DNA of 64,000 bases from an uncultured Rhodospirillales bacterium (GTDB lineage Bacteria > Pseudomonadota > Alphaproteobacteria > CACIAM-22H2): the NCBI GenBank assembly GCA_937926175.1, contig CALANV010000007.1:1-64000 (forward strand), written 5' to 3'. Positions 8,129-16,257 of the stretch are shown here, piece by piece; within the stretch, counting starts at the first letter, position 1; every line of letters begins with the position of its first letter. The position numbers and the translations under genes are program-made. The notes under the pieces were generated by a model that had not been told where the DNA came from, ran no database searches, and worked only from the letters and a program-made list of their open reading frames with translations.

Positions 8129-9121
8129 GTGGCTAAGCTTACCGTCAGTCTGGCGTGCGGTGCATATGATCGGACGCGCCCGATCCTCGACGGCCGAGTC
8201 GGAATCGAGGGGTGCGAAGTCATTCCTTCGGCTCTCGAGCCTGAAGAGGCGTTTCATCGTGCGTACCGATATCAGGACTTCGATATAACGGAACTGTCTT
8301 TCAGCACGCATATACTTACAACGGCGCGCGGTGATAGTCCGTTTGTCGGCATCCCGGCGTTCCTGTCGCGTGTCTTTCGACATTCCGGGATCTACATTCG
8401 CACCGACCGCGGCATTACCCGGCCTGAAGATCTGAAAGGAAAAATCGTCGGCGTGCCCGAGTATCAGTTGACGGCCAATGTCTGGATACGCGGCATGCTT
8501 CACGACGAGTATGGAGTCAGGGCGTCCGACATCAAATGGCGAGGCGGCGGGATGGAGGAGGCCGGACGAACAGAACGCACGCCTATCGTGCTTCCACCGA
8601 ACATCGAGTTCAAACGAGTGCCGCCGGACCGGACCCTTTCACAGATGTTGGAGGCGGGGGAGCTCGACGCCGTCATGGGGCCGCGTCCGCCTTCCTGCTT
8701 CGTGCGCGGTGCGCCCAACATAGCACGGTTGTTCCCGGACTATCGCCGCGCCGAGGAGGCATATTTTCGCAAGACGCGGCTGTTCCCCATCATGCACATT
8801 GTCGGGATACGTCGTGCACTTGTCGACCGATACCCCTGGCTTCCGGCAAACGTCTACAAAGCTTTCGTCAAGGCCAAGCAGATCGCAATGGACGAATTGG
8901 CCCAGATCGGCCGCCTTGCCGTCAGCTTGCCGTGGGTGGTTTCGGAGTACGAGGCGATGAAAGAACTCATGGGGCCGGATTACTGGAGCTATGGCGTCGA
9001 GGCGAACCGGCGGGAGATCGAGGCGCTTACGCGGTATATGGTTGAGCAAGGTCTCGCATACCGGGTCGTATCCATCGAAGAGCTGTTTGCTGCATCTACA
9101 TTGGACAGCAGCCGAATGTGA
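8129..9121 (+). CDS. 4,5-dihydroxyphthalate decarboxylase-like / PhnD-fold protein without signal peptide
   Basis: This 330-aa protein resembles the family annotated as 4,5-dihydroxyphthalate decarboxylase or as an ABC binding protein (LTVSLACGAYDRTRPILDGRV, FDITELSFSTHI, DLKGKIVGVPEY, LDAVMGPRPP). I chose GTG at 8129 because GAGG at 8117-8120 is then well spaced; GTG at 8123 would be only 2 nt from it. No signal peptide is visible, so it should be cytosolic and is more likely an enzyme or intracellular binder than a transport receptor. It closes the operon that starts at 1788. A decarboxylase role is inferred from family naming only. Confidence 0.85.
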   Translation: MAKLTVSLACGAYDRTRPILDGRVGIEGCEVIPSALEPEEAFHRAYRYQDFDITELSFSTHILTTARGDSPFVGIPAFLSRVFRHSGIYIRTDRGITRPEDLKGKIVGVPEYQLTANVWIRGMLHDEYGVRASDIKWRGGGMEEAGRTERTPIVLPPNIEFKRVPPDRTLSQMLEAGELDAVMGPRPPSCFVRGAPNIARLFPDYRRAEEAYFRKTRLFPIMHIVGIRRALVDRYPWLPANVYKAFVKAKQIAMDELAQIGRLAVSLPWVVSEYEAMKELMGPDYWSYGVEANRREIEALTRYMVEQGLAYRVVSIEELFAASTLDSSRM

Positions 9122-9565
9122 CGGCGCTTTTTGCCCCCCAACGACGGCTGCATTGCACCGAAAAACGCTACAGACGGTATCTTTGGCGCCATTTGGGAGC
9201 CGAACTCAGTCAGCCGTGGTACAGGCCAGCTGTATCACGCTCCAGATCTGCAGAGTTTTGCCGAGTTATTTCCACCAGCCGTCCGCAGCCCTACCCGATC
9301 CGGTTTTGACTGAGACGCGTAATACTTCCGAACGGTCGCCATCGCAGAACAGAAACGCCACGACCTTCGGGGGCGTGATTGGACACGGCGTCGAGGTGAT
9401 GCGTCCCACGCCGCCCATGCGCGTACGGCACCGTGGCGTTCAGTTCATGTGACGAGAGCCATAATGGCATCGATGCCTAGCGCCGGTATGGCGCCGGCCG
9501 TAGGATGAGTGCAGAAGCCTACGTGCGGTCTCCGCACTCGACGTGCGGAGACCGCTGGCAAGTGA
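9122..9565. other. Intergenic region between convergent operons
   Basis: This 444-bp region separates two converging transcription units. No frame here has a ribosome binding site plus recognisable protein composition. Its notable structure is the strong hairpin at 9525-9555. Confidence 0.5.
9525..9555. terminator. 12-bp perfect hairpin between convergent operons
   Basis: GCGGTCTCCGCA (9525-9536) pairs perfectly with TGCGGAGACCGC (9544-9555) around a 7-nt loop. It sits 11 nt past the stop of the leftward VOC gene and between converging operons, which fits a shared terminator. No T-tract follows on either strand, so termination may need Rho or rely on the hairpin alone. Confidence 0.55.
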
Positions 9566-10024
9566 TCACCCCGGAAGATCCGAGGCCATGAGTTCCGGCG
9601 TTATTCCCTTGGCTTCTTCATTCGAGAAGTTCAGCTCGATCTTCACGCCGTTCGGATCCATCAGGAAGAGCTGATAGAGTCCCTGAGCGTTGACCATGCG
9701 CTGGCGGAACTCGATCTTCTGCTCACGGAGATGTTCGATCATCTCGCGCAGGCCCGTGCAGCGGAAGGCGATATGGTCGATGACGCCGCTACCTTCGAGC
9801 GCTTCGGACTGCTGGCCGAGATAGCGCTTGCGATTTTCCGATGTGTTGGCGCCGCCCTGGGTTACATGCAGGACGTCACGGTCTCCGATGTACATCCATT
9901 GCACCGGAAACTTGAAGTCCGGCGTGTAGCCGCGCGTCAGGCCCAACACACGCTCGTACCAATCGCAGGTCTTCTCCACATCTGCGGTCTGAACCAGGAA
10001 GTGCTCAAGATAGGCGAGGGGCAT
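9566..10024 (-). CDS. VOC-family (glyoxalase/extradiol dioxygenase fold) protein
   Basis: This single-domain metalloprotein of the vicinal oxygen chelate fold has 152 aa from the ATG at 10024, chosen because GGAG lies 6 nt upstream. A start 12 nt earlier is possible. Candidate metal ligands are His in LEHFLVQT, His in DHIAFRC and Glu in VKIELNF. The paired beta-alpha-beta-beta-beta modules are clear. It is last in the leftward TRAP operon and resembles the VOC protein at 22050-22502. It could be a ring-cleaving dioxygenase, an isomerase or a glyoxalase. Confidence 0.88.
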   Translation of the reverse strand: MPLAYLEHFLVQTADVEKTCDWYERVLGLTRGYTPDFKFPVQWMYIGDRDVLHVTQGGANTSENRKRYLGQQSEALEGSGVIDHIAFRCTGLREMIEHLREQKIEFRQRMVNAQGLYQLFLMDPNGVKIELNFSNEEAKGITPELMASDLPG

Positions 10025-10067
10025 TGGAGGCTCCATCGTGAGGGACCGGCCCGCGCCGGCCCGGGGA

Positions 10068-10754
10068 TCAGATCACGCGGGTACGGATGGTGCCGACCCC
10101 TTCGACGCCGCCGGTCAGGACGTCGCCGCGCTGCACGGGACCGACTCCGGCCGGGGTACCTGTGAAGATCAGATCGCCCGGCTGAAGCGTGAACAGGGTC
10201 GAAAGAATCGCGATCATCTCGGGAATCTTCCAGATCAGGTCGCCGAGATCGCCCTGCTGCTTCACGGTGCCGTTTACCTTGAGCCAGATACGACCCTTGG
10301 TCGGGTGCCCGATATCGGCGGCGCGGCGCAGACGGGAGCAGGGGGCCGAATATTCGAAGCCCTTGCCGGTGTCCCAGGGGCGGCCGAGCTTCTTGGCCTC
10401 GCCCTGCAGGTCACGGCGCGTCATGTCGAGACCGACCGCGTAACCGTAGACGTGATCGAGCGCCTTGCTCGCGTCGATATTCGTGCCACCCTTCGCGAGC
10501 GCCACGACGAGCTCGATCTCGTGATGGACGTCCTTGCTCTGCGAAGGATACGGGAAGTCGCCGTCGTTCGTGACGATGGCATCAGCAGGCTTCATGAAGA
10601 AGAACGGCGGCTCGCGCGTCGGATCATGACCCATCTCGCGCGCGTGCTCGGCGTAGTTCCGGCCGACGCAGTAGATCCGGTGGATCGGAAAGCGGGCGCT
10701 GGTACCCTCGACTTCGAGGGTCGGAATCGTCGGGGCTTGGATCACGTATTCCAT
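10068..10754 (-). CDS. Fumarylacetoacetate hydrolase (FAH) family protein
   Basis: This cytosolic metal-dependent enzyme of 228 aa belongs to the family that hydrolyses, hydrates or decarboxylates acylpyruvates and 2-oxo acids from aromatic degradation. Seen are the start of the FAH domain (YCVGRNYAEHAREMG), the acidic metal site HHEIELVVAL (near residue 75) and the C-terminal motif GTPAGVGPVQRGD. The catalytic Lys/Glu region lies in FFFMKPADAIV. It is 43 nt upstream of the VOC gene and downstream of the TRAP genes. Together with the VOC protein it suggests ring-fission product processing. Confidence 0.92.
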   Translation of the reverse strand: MEYVIQAPTIPTLEVEGTSARFPIHRIYCVGRNYAEHAREMGHDPTREPPFFFMKPADAIVTNDGDFPYPSQSKDVHHEIELVVALAKGGTNIDASKALDHVYGYAVGLDMTRRDLQGEAKKLGRPWDTGKGFEYSAPCSRLRRAADIGHPTKGRIWLKVNGTVKQQGDLGDLIWKIPEMIAILSTLFTLQPGDLIFTGTPAGVGPVQRGDVLTGGVEGVGTIRTRVI

Positions 10755-10805
10755 TTCATCCTTACTCCTGAACTGAAATGGTTTCTTGCAAGGGGACGCA
10801 CCGCG

Positions 10806-11111
10806 TCATCGGGGCGTTGCATCGCCGCCTTCGACGATGACCAACTCGACCTCGCCCGCACCGGAGCGACGGAAGGCCGAGGCCTCCTGATACTCAGGTG
10901 ACTGGTGGCAGGCGACGGCCTGTTCCAGCGACGGAAACTCGATGACCACGAAGCGGTGGAACTTCTCCGGACCCTCGAGGATCTTGTATCTGCCGCCGCG
11001 CGCCAGTATCCGGCCGCCATAACGTGCGACGATATCCGGCACGCGGTCCGTGTATTTCTTGTATTCAACCGGATCGTTGATCTTCGAACGAGCAACCCAG
11101 TAGGCAGGCAT
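10806..11111 (-). CDS. DUF1330 domain protein
   Basis: This 101-aa protein is nearly all one DUF1330 domain, a ferredoxin-like dimeric alpha-beta barrel. Characteristic segments are YWVARSKINDPVEYKKY at the start, YGGRILARGG in the middle and VVIEFPSLEQAVACHQSPEYQ later. The biochemical role of this family is not settled. It lies between the TRAP large permease and the FAH-family gene, so it probably assists the same pathway. Confidence 0.9.
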   Translation of the reverse strand: MPAYWVARSKINDPVEYKKYTDRVPDIVARYGGRILARGGRYKILEGPEKFHRFVVIEFPSLEQAVACHQSPEYQEASAFRRSGAGEVELVIVEGGDATPR

Positions 11112-11146
11112 TCAGCTTCTCCGACGTGCTGGTGCGATTGATCGCT

Positions 11147-12511
11147 TCAAAGACGGGGGAGGAACGTCGCCACCTGGGGGAAGACGGCGATGCACAGAAT
11201 CACCAGAAGCAGGATCCCCCAGTAGGGCGTCGATCCCCGGAATATGTCTCCGACCGTGACCTTCTCGTTGGGCAACGCGGCCTTGACCGTGAAGACGAGG
11301 ATGCCGAAGGGGGGCGTCAGCAAGCCGGTCTCGATGGCAAGGATGCCGAGGATCGCGAAGGCGATGGGATCGAAGCCGAGGGTGGCCGCGATAGGCGCGA
11401 AGATCGGCACGGTCAGCAAGATGATGGAGATCGAGTCGATGACGCAGCCGAGAACGAACCAGATCAGCACCATCACGGCCAGAATGCCCCAGGATCCGAG
11501 TCCGGTCGCGAGCAGGAAATCCTGCGCCGCCTGGGTAAAGCCGGTCATCGACAGGACGCGCGAGTAGAGTTGCGCGCAGAACAACAGAAGAAGCAGCGGC
11601 CCCGACGTACGGCCGACGTTGAGGATGACTTCCCACGTCTGGCGCAGCGTCAGTCCACGAATCATGGCAAGGACGACCGATGCGACGGCGCCGACGCCGG
11701 CGCCTTCGGTCGGCGTGAAGAAACCGAGCCAGATGCCGCCGAGTACGCCCAGAACCAGAAGGATGACGAGGCCGGTGCCGAAGAACAGCTGCACTAGGCT
11801 CGCATCGTGCGTGCCCTCGGCTGCACCGTTGCCGACGCCCGTCACCCGGTCATGGTACAGCGCCTCGGACGCCGCGGCCTTGGCCTCTCCGACGACCGCT
11901 GGGTTGAGCCACGCCGCAAGCATCGCGTAGGCGACAAAAAGGATGGTCAGAAGAAATCCCGGAAGCACGCCGGCCAGAAAGAGCTGACCGATCGACAGCT
12001 CGGTCAGGACGCCCCAGACGATCATGAGCACGCTGGGCGGAATGAGCATGCCCAGACAGGCACTGCCCGCGATGCAGCCGAGGGCGAAACGGGGCTGATA
12101 GCCGTAGCGCTTCATCTCGGGGTAGGCGATTCGCGAGAAGGCGGCAGCGGCGGCGATGCTGACGCCAGTCACGAAGGCGAACAGCGCATTGCTGACGATG
12201 GTCGCCACGGCGAGGCGGGCGCGAACCCGCCGTGTCAGCCGGTTGACCAGCGCGTACATATCGCTCGCGGCACCACACTTGGCGAGAAAATCGCCCATCA
12301 GCATGAACAGCGGAATCACCGCGAACACGTAGTCGCGCAGTGCTTCATAGGCGGTGTTCGCGACGAAGGTCCGGACGACCTCGATGTCGCCGGTCAGCAG
12401 ATAGACACCGAACGCACCCGTCACCCCAAGCGCGACGGCGAGATGGATGCCACTGAAGACGAGTGCGAGAAGCACCACGACAAGCAGGATCATCTCGCCG
12501 GCGCCAAACAT
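11147..12511 (-). CDS. dctM: TRAP transporter large permease (DctM)
   Basis: This inner-membrane subunit of a tripartite ATP-independent transporter uses a sodium or proton gradient to import organic acids. The 454-aa protein is almost entirely hydrophobic with about 12 membrane segments. Typical motifs are GDFLAKCGAASDMYALV, a long GCIAGSACLGMLIPPSVLMI segment and a C-terminal GLLTPPFGILVFTVKA. A polar loop near residues 205-240 separates the halves. It follows the small permease by 51 nt. The substrate is probably the aromatic or acidic compound degraded by the surrounding enzymes. Confidence 0.95.
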   Translation of the reverse strand: MFGAGEMILLVVVLLALVFSGIHLAVALGVTGAFGVYLLTGDIEVVRTFVANTAYEALRDYVFAVIPLFMLMGDFLAKCGAASDMYALVNRLTRRVRARLAVATIVSNALFAFVTGVSIAAAAAFSRIAYPEMKRYGYQPRFALGCIAGSACLGMLIPPSVLMIVWGVLTELSIGQLFLAGVLPGFLLTILFVAYAMLAAWLNPAVVGEAKAAASEALYHDRVTGVGNGAAEGTHDASLVQLFFGTGLVILLVLGVLGGIWLGFFTPTEGAGVGAVASVVLAMIRGLTLRQTWEVILNVGRTSGPLLLLLFCAQLYSRVLSMTGFTQAAQDFLLATGLGSWGILAVMVLIWFVLGCVIDSISIILLTVPIFAPIAATLGFDPIAFAILGILAIETGLLTPPFGILVFTVKAALPNEKVTVGDIFRGSTPYWGILLLVILCIAVFPQVATFLPRL

Positions 12512-12562
12512 GTGCTCAGTCCTTCTCGAAAAAATTGCGCCGCAAACGCGCGTAGGGTGTCG

Positions 12563-13069
12563 TCATTTGCCGCCTTCACGTCCCGCGCCGAACAGTTCGC
12601 GGAGATTGGCGGTAGCAAGGCCGAGATAGTTCAGAATGACGAGAATGGAGCCGACCATCACCGAGACCCGCGCCGGCCAGACCGGCACGCGCAAAGCCCC
12701 TTCGCCCTCGAACTCGTTGCTGGTCCACGCGTACAGGGTCGGCTCGTAGCTTCCCCACACGATAAGGGCAAAAAAGCCGGCACCCAGAAGCATGCCGATC
12801 GTGGACAGGACTAATTGGGTACGGCGACCCAGACTGGTGACGAGAAAGTCGACGTACAGCATCCCACCGCTCCGGACCGCATACGCGGACAGGAGGAAGC
12901 AGATGATCACGATCGACATCGAGACGATCTCGGGCGTACCCTGAACCGGACTATTGAAGACCACGCGCCCCGTCACGTCGGCAGTCACGAGGAAGCCGAG
13001 GAGAAACGCATGGAGTCCGGCCACGGCGAGCAGGCCGCGCGCGGTCCACTCGTTGAAGCTCGACAACAT
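12563..13069 (-). CDS. dctQ: TRAP transporter small permease (DctQ)
   Basis: This four-helix membrane subunit of 168 aa links the periplasmic receptor to the large permease. Four hydrophobic segments are visible, including LLAVAGLHAFLLGFLVTADV, IVSMSIVIICFLLSAYAV and LVLSTIGMLLGAGFFALIVW, plus the GTPEIVSMS motif common to DctQ. It lies between dctP and dctM with gaps of about 50 nt, which is the usual TRAP order. Confidence 0.93.
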   Translation of the reverse strand: MLSSFNEWTARGLLAVAGLHAFLLGFLVTADVTGRVVFNSPVQGTPEIVSMSIVIICFLLSAYAVRSGGMLYVDFLVTSLGRRTQLVLSTIGMLLGAGFFALIVWGSYEPTLYAWTSNEFEGEGALRVPVWPARVSVMVGSILVILNYLGLATANLRELFGAGREGGK

Positions 13070-13119
13070 GCGTTCCTCCCCTTGCTTTCGTCAGTTGCGG
13101 TACGAACGGCCGCTCGCCA

Positions 13120-14190
13120 CTACTTGATTTCGTAGCGCAGCGGCCATTTGTGGCCGAGCTTCTCGGCTTCCTCCAGGGCGAGCTTCAGCACCTGGCTCGC
13201 CGGAAGGCCCATCTTGTCGAGCTCGTCGGCCTTCTCCTGCGGCCATCCGGCAAGCGTCTTCGCCCACTCTTCGCGGACCGATTCGGGCAGCTGCCGGACC
13301 TTCGTCCCGTGCGCCTTCAGTTCCTCGAGCTGCTTCGGATAGTTCTCTTCGTTTACGGTTCCCGTCTTCGCCTCGTATTCGCGTCCGACCTCGGCGATGA
13401 TGTCCTGAACTTCCTTGGGCAGCTTGTTCCAGCGTGCCTTGTTGATGGTCAGGCCATGCCAGGTAATCGAGCCGAAACCGATCTCCGTGTAGTAGGGGCC
13501 GACTTCATACAGCTTGAAGTTCACCCAGCCCGACGGGAACATGATCCAGCCGCTGTAAACGCCGGTCTGCATGGCCTGGTAGGCCTCCGGCAGCGACGAC
13601 TGCACCGGCACGACGCCCGCGTGTTCCAGCCACTTCAGGTTAAGACCCGCGCCGGCGATCTTCTTGCCCTTGAGGTCGGCGAGCGTGTTCCACTCGAAAG
13701 CCGTGCCGAGGTTGTACCCGTTGTCGGCAATGAGGGCGAGGAGCTTCTGGTTGAACTTGTCCTCGAAGACCTGGCTCATGTACGGAACTTTGTCATACAC
13801 CGCACGAGCGAGCGTCACGCTCTTGACCGGGCTCATCGTGCCGAATGGCAGCATTACCTGGAAGGCGTGCAGCGGCAGGTTCGACGGCTCGAAGCAGAAG
13901 CAGTAGCCGCCGATGTCGATGATGCCGGACTGAACGGCTTCCAGGGTGTCGGCGACCTTCACCATCGCGCCGCCGTAGCCTTCGACGAACTCAACCTTGT
14001 GCTTCGTGCGTTCGGCGACGCGCTTGGTCACCTCGGGCACGAAGAAGTTCTGCATCAGATTGACGTAGGTATTGACAGGCGGATGACCGGACGCAATCCG
14101 GAGCCGGATGTTCTCCTGCGCGGACGCCGTCGATACGCCGGCGACTGCCATGCACAACGCGACGGCTGAAGACAACAATCGGATTTTCAT
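13120..14190 (-). CDS. dctP: TRAP transporter substrate-binding protein (DctP family)
   Basis: This periplasmic receptor is 356 aa from the ATG at 14190, chosen because GGGAGGAACC lies directly upstream and the product then starts with a Sec signal peptide (MKIRLLSSAVALCMAVAG, cleavage after SASA). A further upstream start would add 20 non-signal residues. The mature part shows the DctP fold (LRIASGHPPVNTYVNLM, WNTLADLKGKKIAGAG, TWHGLTINKARWNKLP). It is first in the leftward operon, and the operator-like palindrome at 14255-14272 lies in its leader. Confidence 0.94.
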   Translation of the reverse strand: MKIRLLSSAVALCMAVAGVSTASAQENIRLRIASGHPPVNTYVNLMQNFFVPEVTKRVAERTKHKVEFVEGYGGAMVKVADTLEAVQSGIIDIGGYCFCFEPSNLPLHAFQVMLPFGTMSPVKSVTLARAVYDKVPYMSQVFEDKFNQKLLALIADNGYNLGTAFEWNTLADLKGKKIAGAGLNLKWLEHAGVVPVQSSLPEAYQAMQTGVYSGWIMFPSGWVNFKLYEVGPYYTEIGFGSITWHGLTINKARWNKLPKEVQDIIAEVGREYEAKTGTVNEENYPKQLEELKAHGTKVRQLPESVREEWAKTLAGWPQEKADELDKMGLPASQVLKLALEEAEKLGHKWPLRYEIK

Positions 14191-14254
14191 GGTTCCTCCC
14201 ACATGACGCCGACCGGCCGGAATCGCCGATCCATAGAAAGGTGTTTTCAACTTT

Positions 14255-14272
14255 CCAGTGATATCTCACTGG
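14255..14272. promoter_or_regulatory. Palindrome with 7-bp arms upstream of dctP
   Basis: CCAGTGA-TATC-TCACTGG has perfect 7-bp arms. Its core GTGATATCTCAC matches GTGATATTTCAC just before the divergent GntR gene (14441-14452) except for one base. It lies 65 bp upstream of the dctP start. This is good evidence for one regulator acting on both divergent units; the GntR protein at 14457 is the obvious candidate. Confidence 0.65.
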
Positions 14273-14440
14273 CGCGGCGTCGGAGTCAATACGCCGATTC
14301 AACGGCGCAACGCAGCGGTGTGCTCAGGTTTCGGAGAACCACGTTCTCCAGGTAAACTTTTAACTATTGCCGACAGTGACGTCGACTGACATCGACGGCA
14401 ACTCTTCCGGTCCCGAATTGTCTTGAAAGGAGCGGGGAGT

Positions 14441-14452
14441 GTGATATTTCAC
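14441..14452. promoter_or_regulatory. Second GTGATATTTCAC operator, at the GntR start
   Basis: This copy of the GTGATATYTCAC motif lies 4 nt before the start codon at 14457, so a bound protein would block transcription or elongation of the regulator's own gene. It shares 11 of 12 bases with the core of the palindrome at 14255-14272. The site and the start codon are unusually close. Confidence 0.6.
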
Positions 14453-14456
14453 AACC

Positions 14457-15146
14457 ATGCCGCGTCGGAAGACCGAAAAGTCAAACGGCTCGAGTGCCGC
14501 CCCACTCCTGCGTGAGGACGTCTACAAACGCCTCAAGGAGGCGATTCTTTCCTGCGCGCTGCAGCCGGGTTCGAAGATCTACGAGCAGGAACTCGCCCTT
14601 TACTACAAGGTCAGCAAGTCGCCGATTCGCGACGCATTGGTACGCCTGCAGGCCGAAGGTCTGGTCGAGGTGCTGCCGAGGAAGGGATATCGGGTCGCGC
14701 CGATATCGGTCACGGACGCGATCGAGCTATACGAGATGCGGCTGATACTGGAGCGCGCGTGCGTCGAGCGCGCCTGCCGCTTCGCCTCGGACTCGGATAT
14801 CGAATCATTGGAACGCTTCCGGCGCGGACCGACCAGCAACGAGCGCACGGTTTGGCTCGAATACAATCGCGCCTTTCACATGGCGATCGCCGGCATCTGC
14901 GGCAGTCGCCGCCTGGCACGTGCGACCACCGACGTCATCCGGATCTTCGATCGGTTGACCTATGTGAGCGTCAGCCGGTTCGAGAGCGGTCAGGCGCTGC
15001 AGCGTTTCGTGCGCGAGCACTGCGCGCTGATCGATGCCATCAAGCGCCGCGACTCGCGCCGTGCATCGGCGCTTGTCCGGTCGCACATCGAAAGCTCACG
15101 CAAGCGCATGCTCGAAGCGATCTCATCGCTTGCGATTGTTCCGTGA
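14457..15146 (+). CDS. GntR-family regulator, FCD type
   Basis: This 229-aa transcription regulator has an N-terminal winged helix-turn-helix at about residues 18-85 (YEQELALYYKVSKSPIRDAL, wing LPRKGYRVAPI). An FCD ligand-binding domain follows at about 90-220 (YEMRLILERACVERA, FHMAIAGICGS). It is divergent from the TRAP operon and leads the rightward enzyme operon. The two GTGATATYTCAC sites around the shared promoter region suggest that it controls both directions and itself. The inducer is probably the transported substrate or a product of it. Confidence 0.94.
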   Translation: MPRRKTEKSNGSSAAPLLREDVYKRLKEAILSCALQPGSKIYEQELALYYKVSKSPIRDALVRLQAEGLVEVLPRKGYRVAPISVTDAIELYEMRLILERACVERACRFASDSDIESLERFRRGPTSNERTVWLEYNRAFHMAIAGICGSRRLARATTDVIRIFDRLTYVSVSRFESGQALQRFVREHCALIDAIKRRDSRRASALVRSHIESSRKRMLEAISSLAIVP

Positions 15147-15185
15147 GCTGACCTGCGATTGTTTACGCCTAGGGGAGAATAGGAA

Positions 15186-16169
15186 ATGACGATCAAGGCG
15201 CGCGTGGTTCGCTTCCATCGGGCCGGAGAGCCGGGTGTGCTTCAGCTCGATACGATCGAACTCGGCGCTCCCGGACCAGGAGAGGTGCTGCTGCGCCAGA
15301 CGGCGATCGGACTCAATTTCCAGGATATCTACCATCGTTCGGGCTTCTATCCGTTGCCGCTGCCGAGCGGCGTCGGGACCGAGGCGGCGGGCGTCGTGGA
15401 ACAGATCGGGCCCGGCGTCACCGGGCTGGCCGTCGGCGACCGCGTTGCCTATGGCGGCGGTGCACCCGGCGCATATGCGGACTACCGGATCATGCCGGCG
15501 GACCGGCTCGTCAGAATCCCTGACGGGATATCCGACGAAGTCGCGGCCGCGGTCCTCATGAAGGGCATGACCGTCGAGTATCTGCTCAACCGGTGCTATC
15601 CGCTCAAGGCCGGCCAGTTCGCGCTCTTCTACGCGGCGGCCGGCGGCGTGGGCCTGCTCGCCGGGCAGTGGGGACGGCATCTCGGCGCCAAGATGATCGG
15701 CGTTGCCTCCGGGCCGGAGAAGTGCCGGCTGGCCCTCGACAACGGATATTTCGCTGTGATCGACCGCTCGAAGGAGAAGATCGTCGACCGAGTGAAGGAG
15801 ATCACCGGCGGCGAGGGGGTGCCGGTCGTGTACGACTCGGTGGGGCGCGACAGCTTCGACGACTCGCTGAAATCGCTGGCGCCGCGCGGGTTCTTCGTCT
15901 CGTTCGGGACCACGACCGGCGCGCCGCCGCCGGTCGAGGCCGCATTGCTGCAGAAGAACGGGTCACTGTATTTCACGCGCCCGACGCTGGTGACCTATAC
16001 GGCGAAGCGCGAGGATCTCGTCGCGTCGGCGACGGCCGTGTTCGATCTCGTCAGCAAAGGCGTGCTCAAGCCGACGATCAATCAACGTTTCAAGCTCGAG
16101 GATGCCGTCGCGGCGCATACGGCGCTCCAGGCGGGACGCACGAGCGGCTCGACGCTGCTGCTGCCGTGA
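15186..16169 (+). CDS. NADPH:quinone oxidoreductase (QorA type)
   Basis: This 327-aa zinc-independent medium-chain dehydrogenase transfers hydride from NADPH to quinones or enones. A GroES-like N-terminal half (GLNFQDIYHRSGFYPLPLP, GVGTEAAGVVEQIGPGV) is followed by a Rossmann domain with the AXXGXXG motif AAAGGVGLLAG near residue 150. The structural-zinc cysteines of true alcohol dehydrogenases are absent. GGGGAGAATAGGAA precedes the start. It begins the enzyme block after the GntR gene and may detoxify or reduce an unsaturated intermediate. Confidence 0.93.
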   Translation: MTIKARVVRFHRAGEPGVLQLDTIELGAPGPGEVLLRQTAIGLNFQDIYHRSGFYPLPLPSGVGTEAAGVVEQIGPGVTGLAVGDRVAYGGGAPGAYADYRIMPADRLVRIPDGISDEVAAAVLMKGMTVEYLLNRCYPLKAGQFALFYAAAGGVGLLAGQWGRHLGAKMIGVASGPEKCRLALDNGYFAVIDRSKEKIVDRVKEITGGEGVPVVYDSVGRDSFDDSLKSLAPRGFFVSFGTTTGAPPPVEAALLQKNGSLYFTRPTLVTYTAKREDLVASATAVFDLVSKGVLKPTINQRFKLEDAVAAHTALQAGRTSGSTLLLP

Positions 16170-16257
16170 GGCGCGTCGTTCCGCACACCCGTATCGCCAT
16201 CGAGTGGTGAATGATGCCCGCGTGGACGCGCGGTCGACATGACAATGGGGCAATCGG

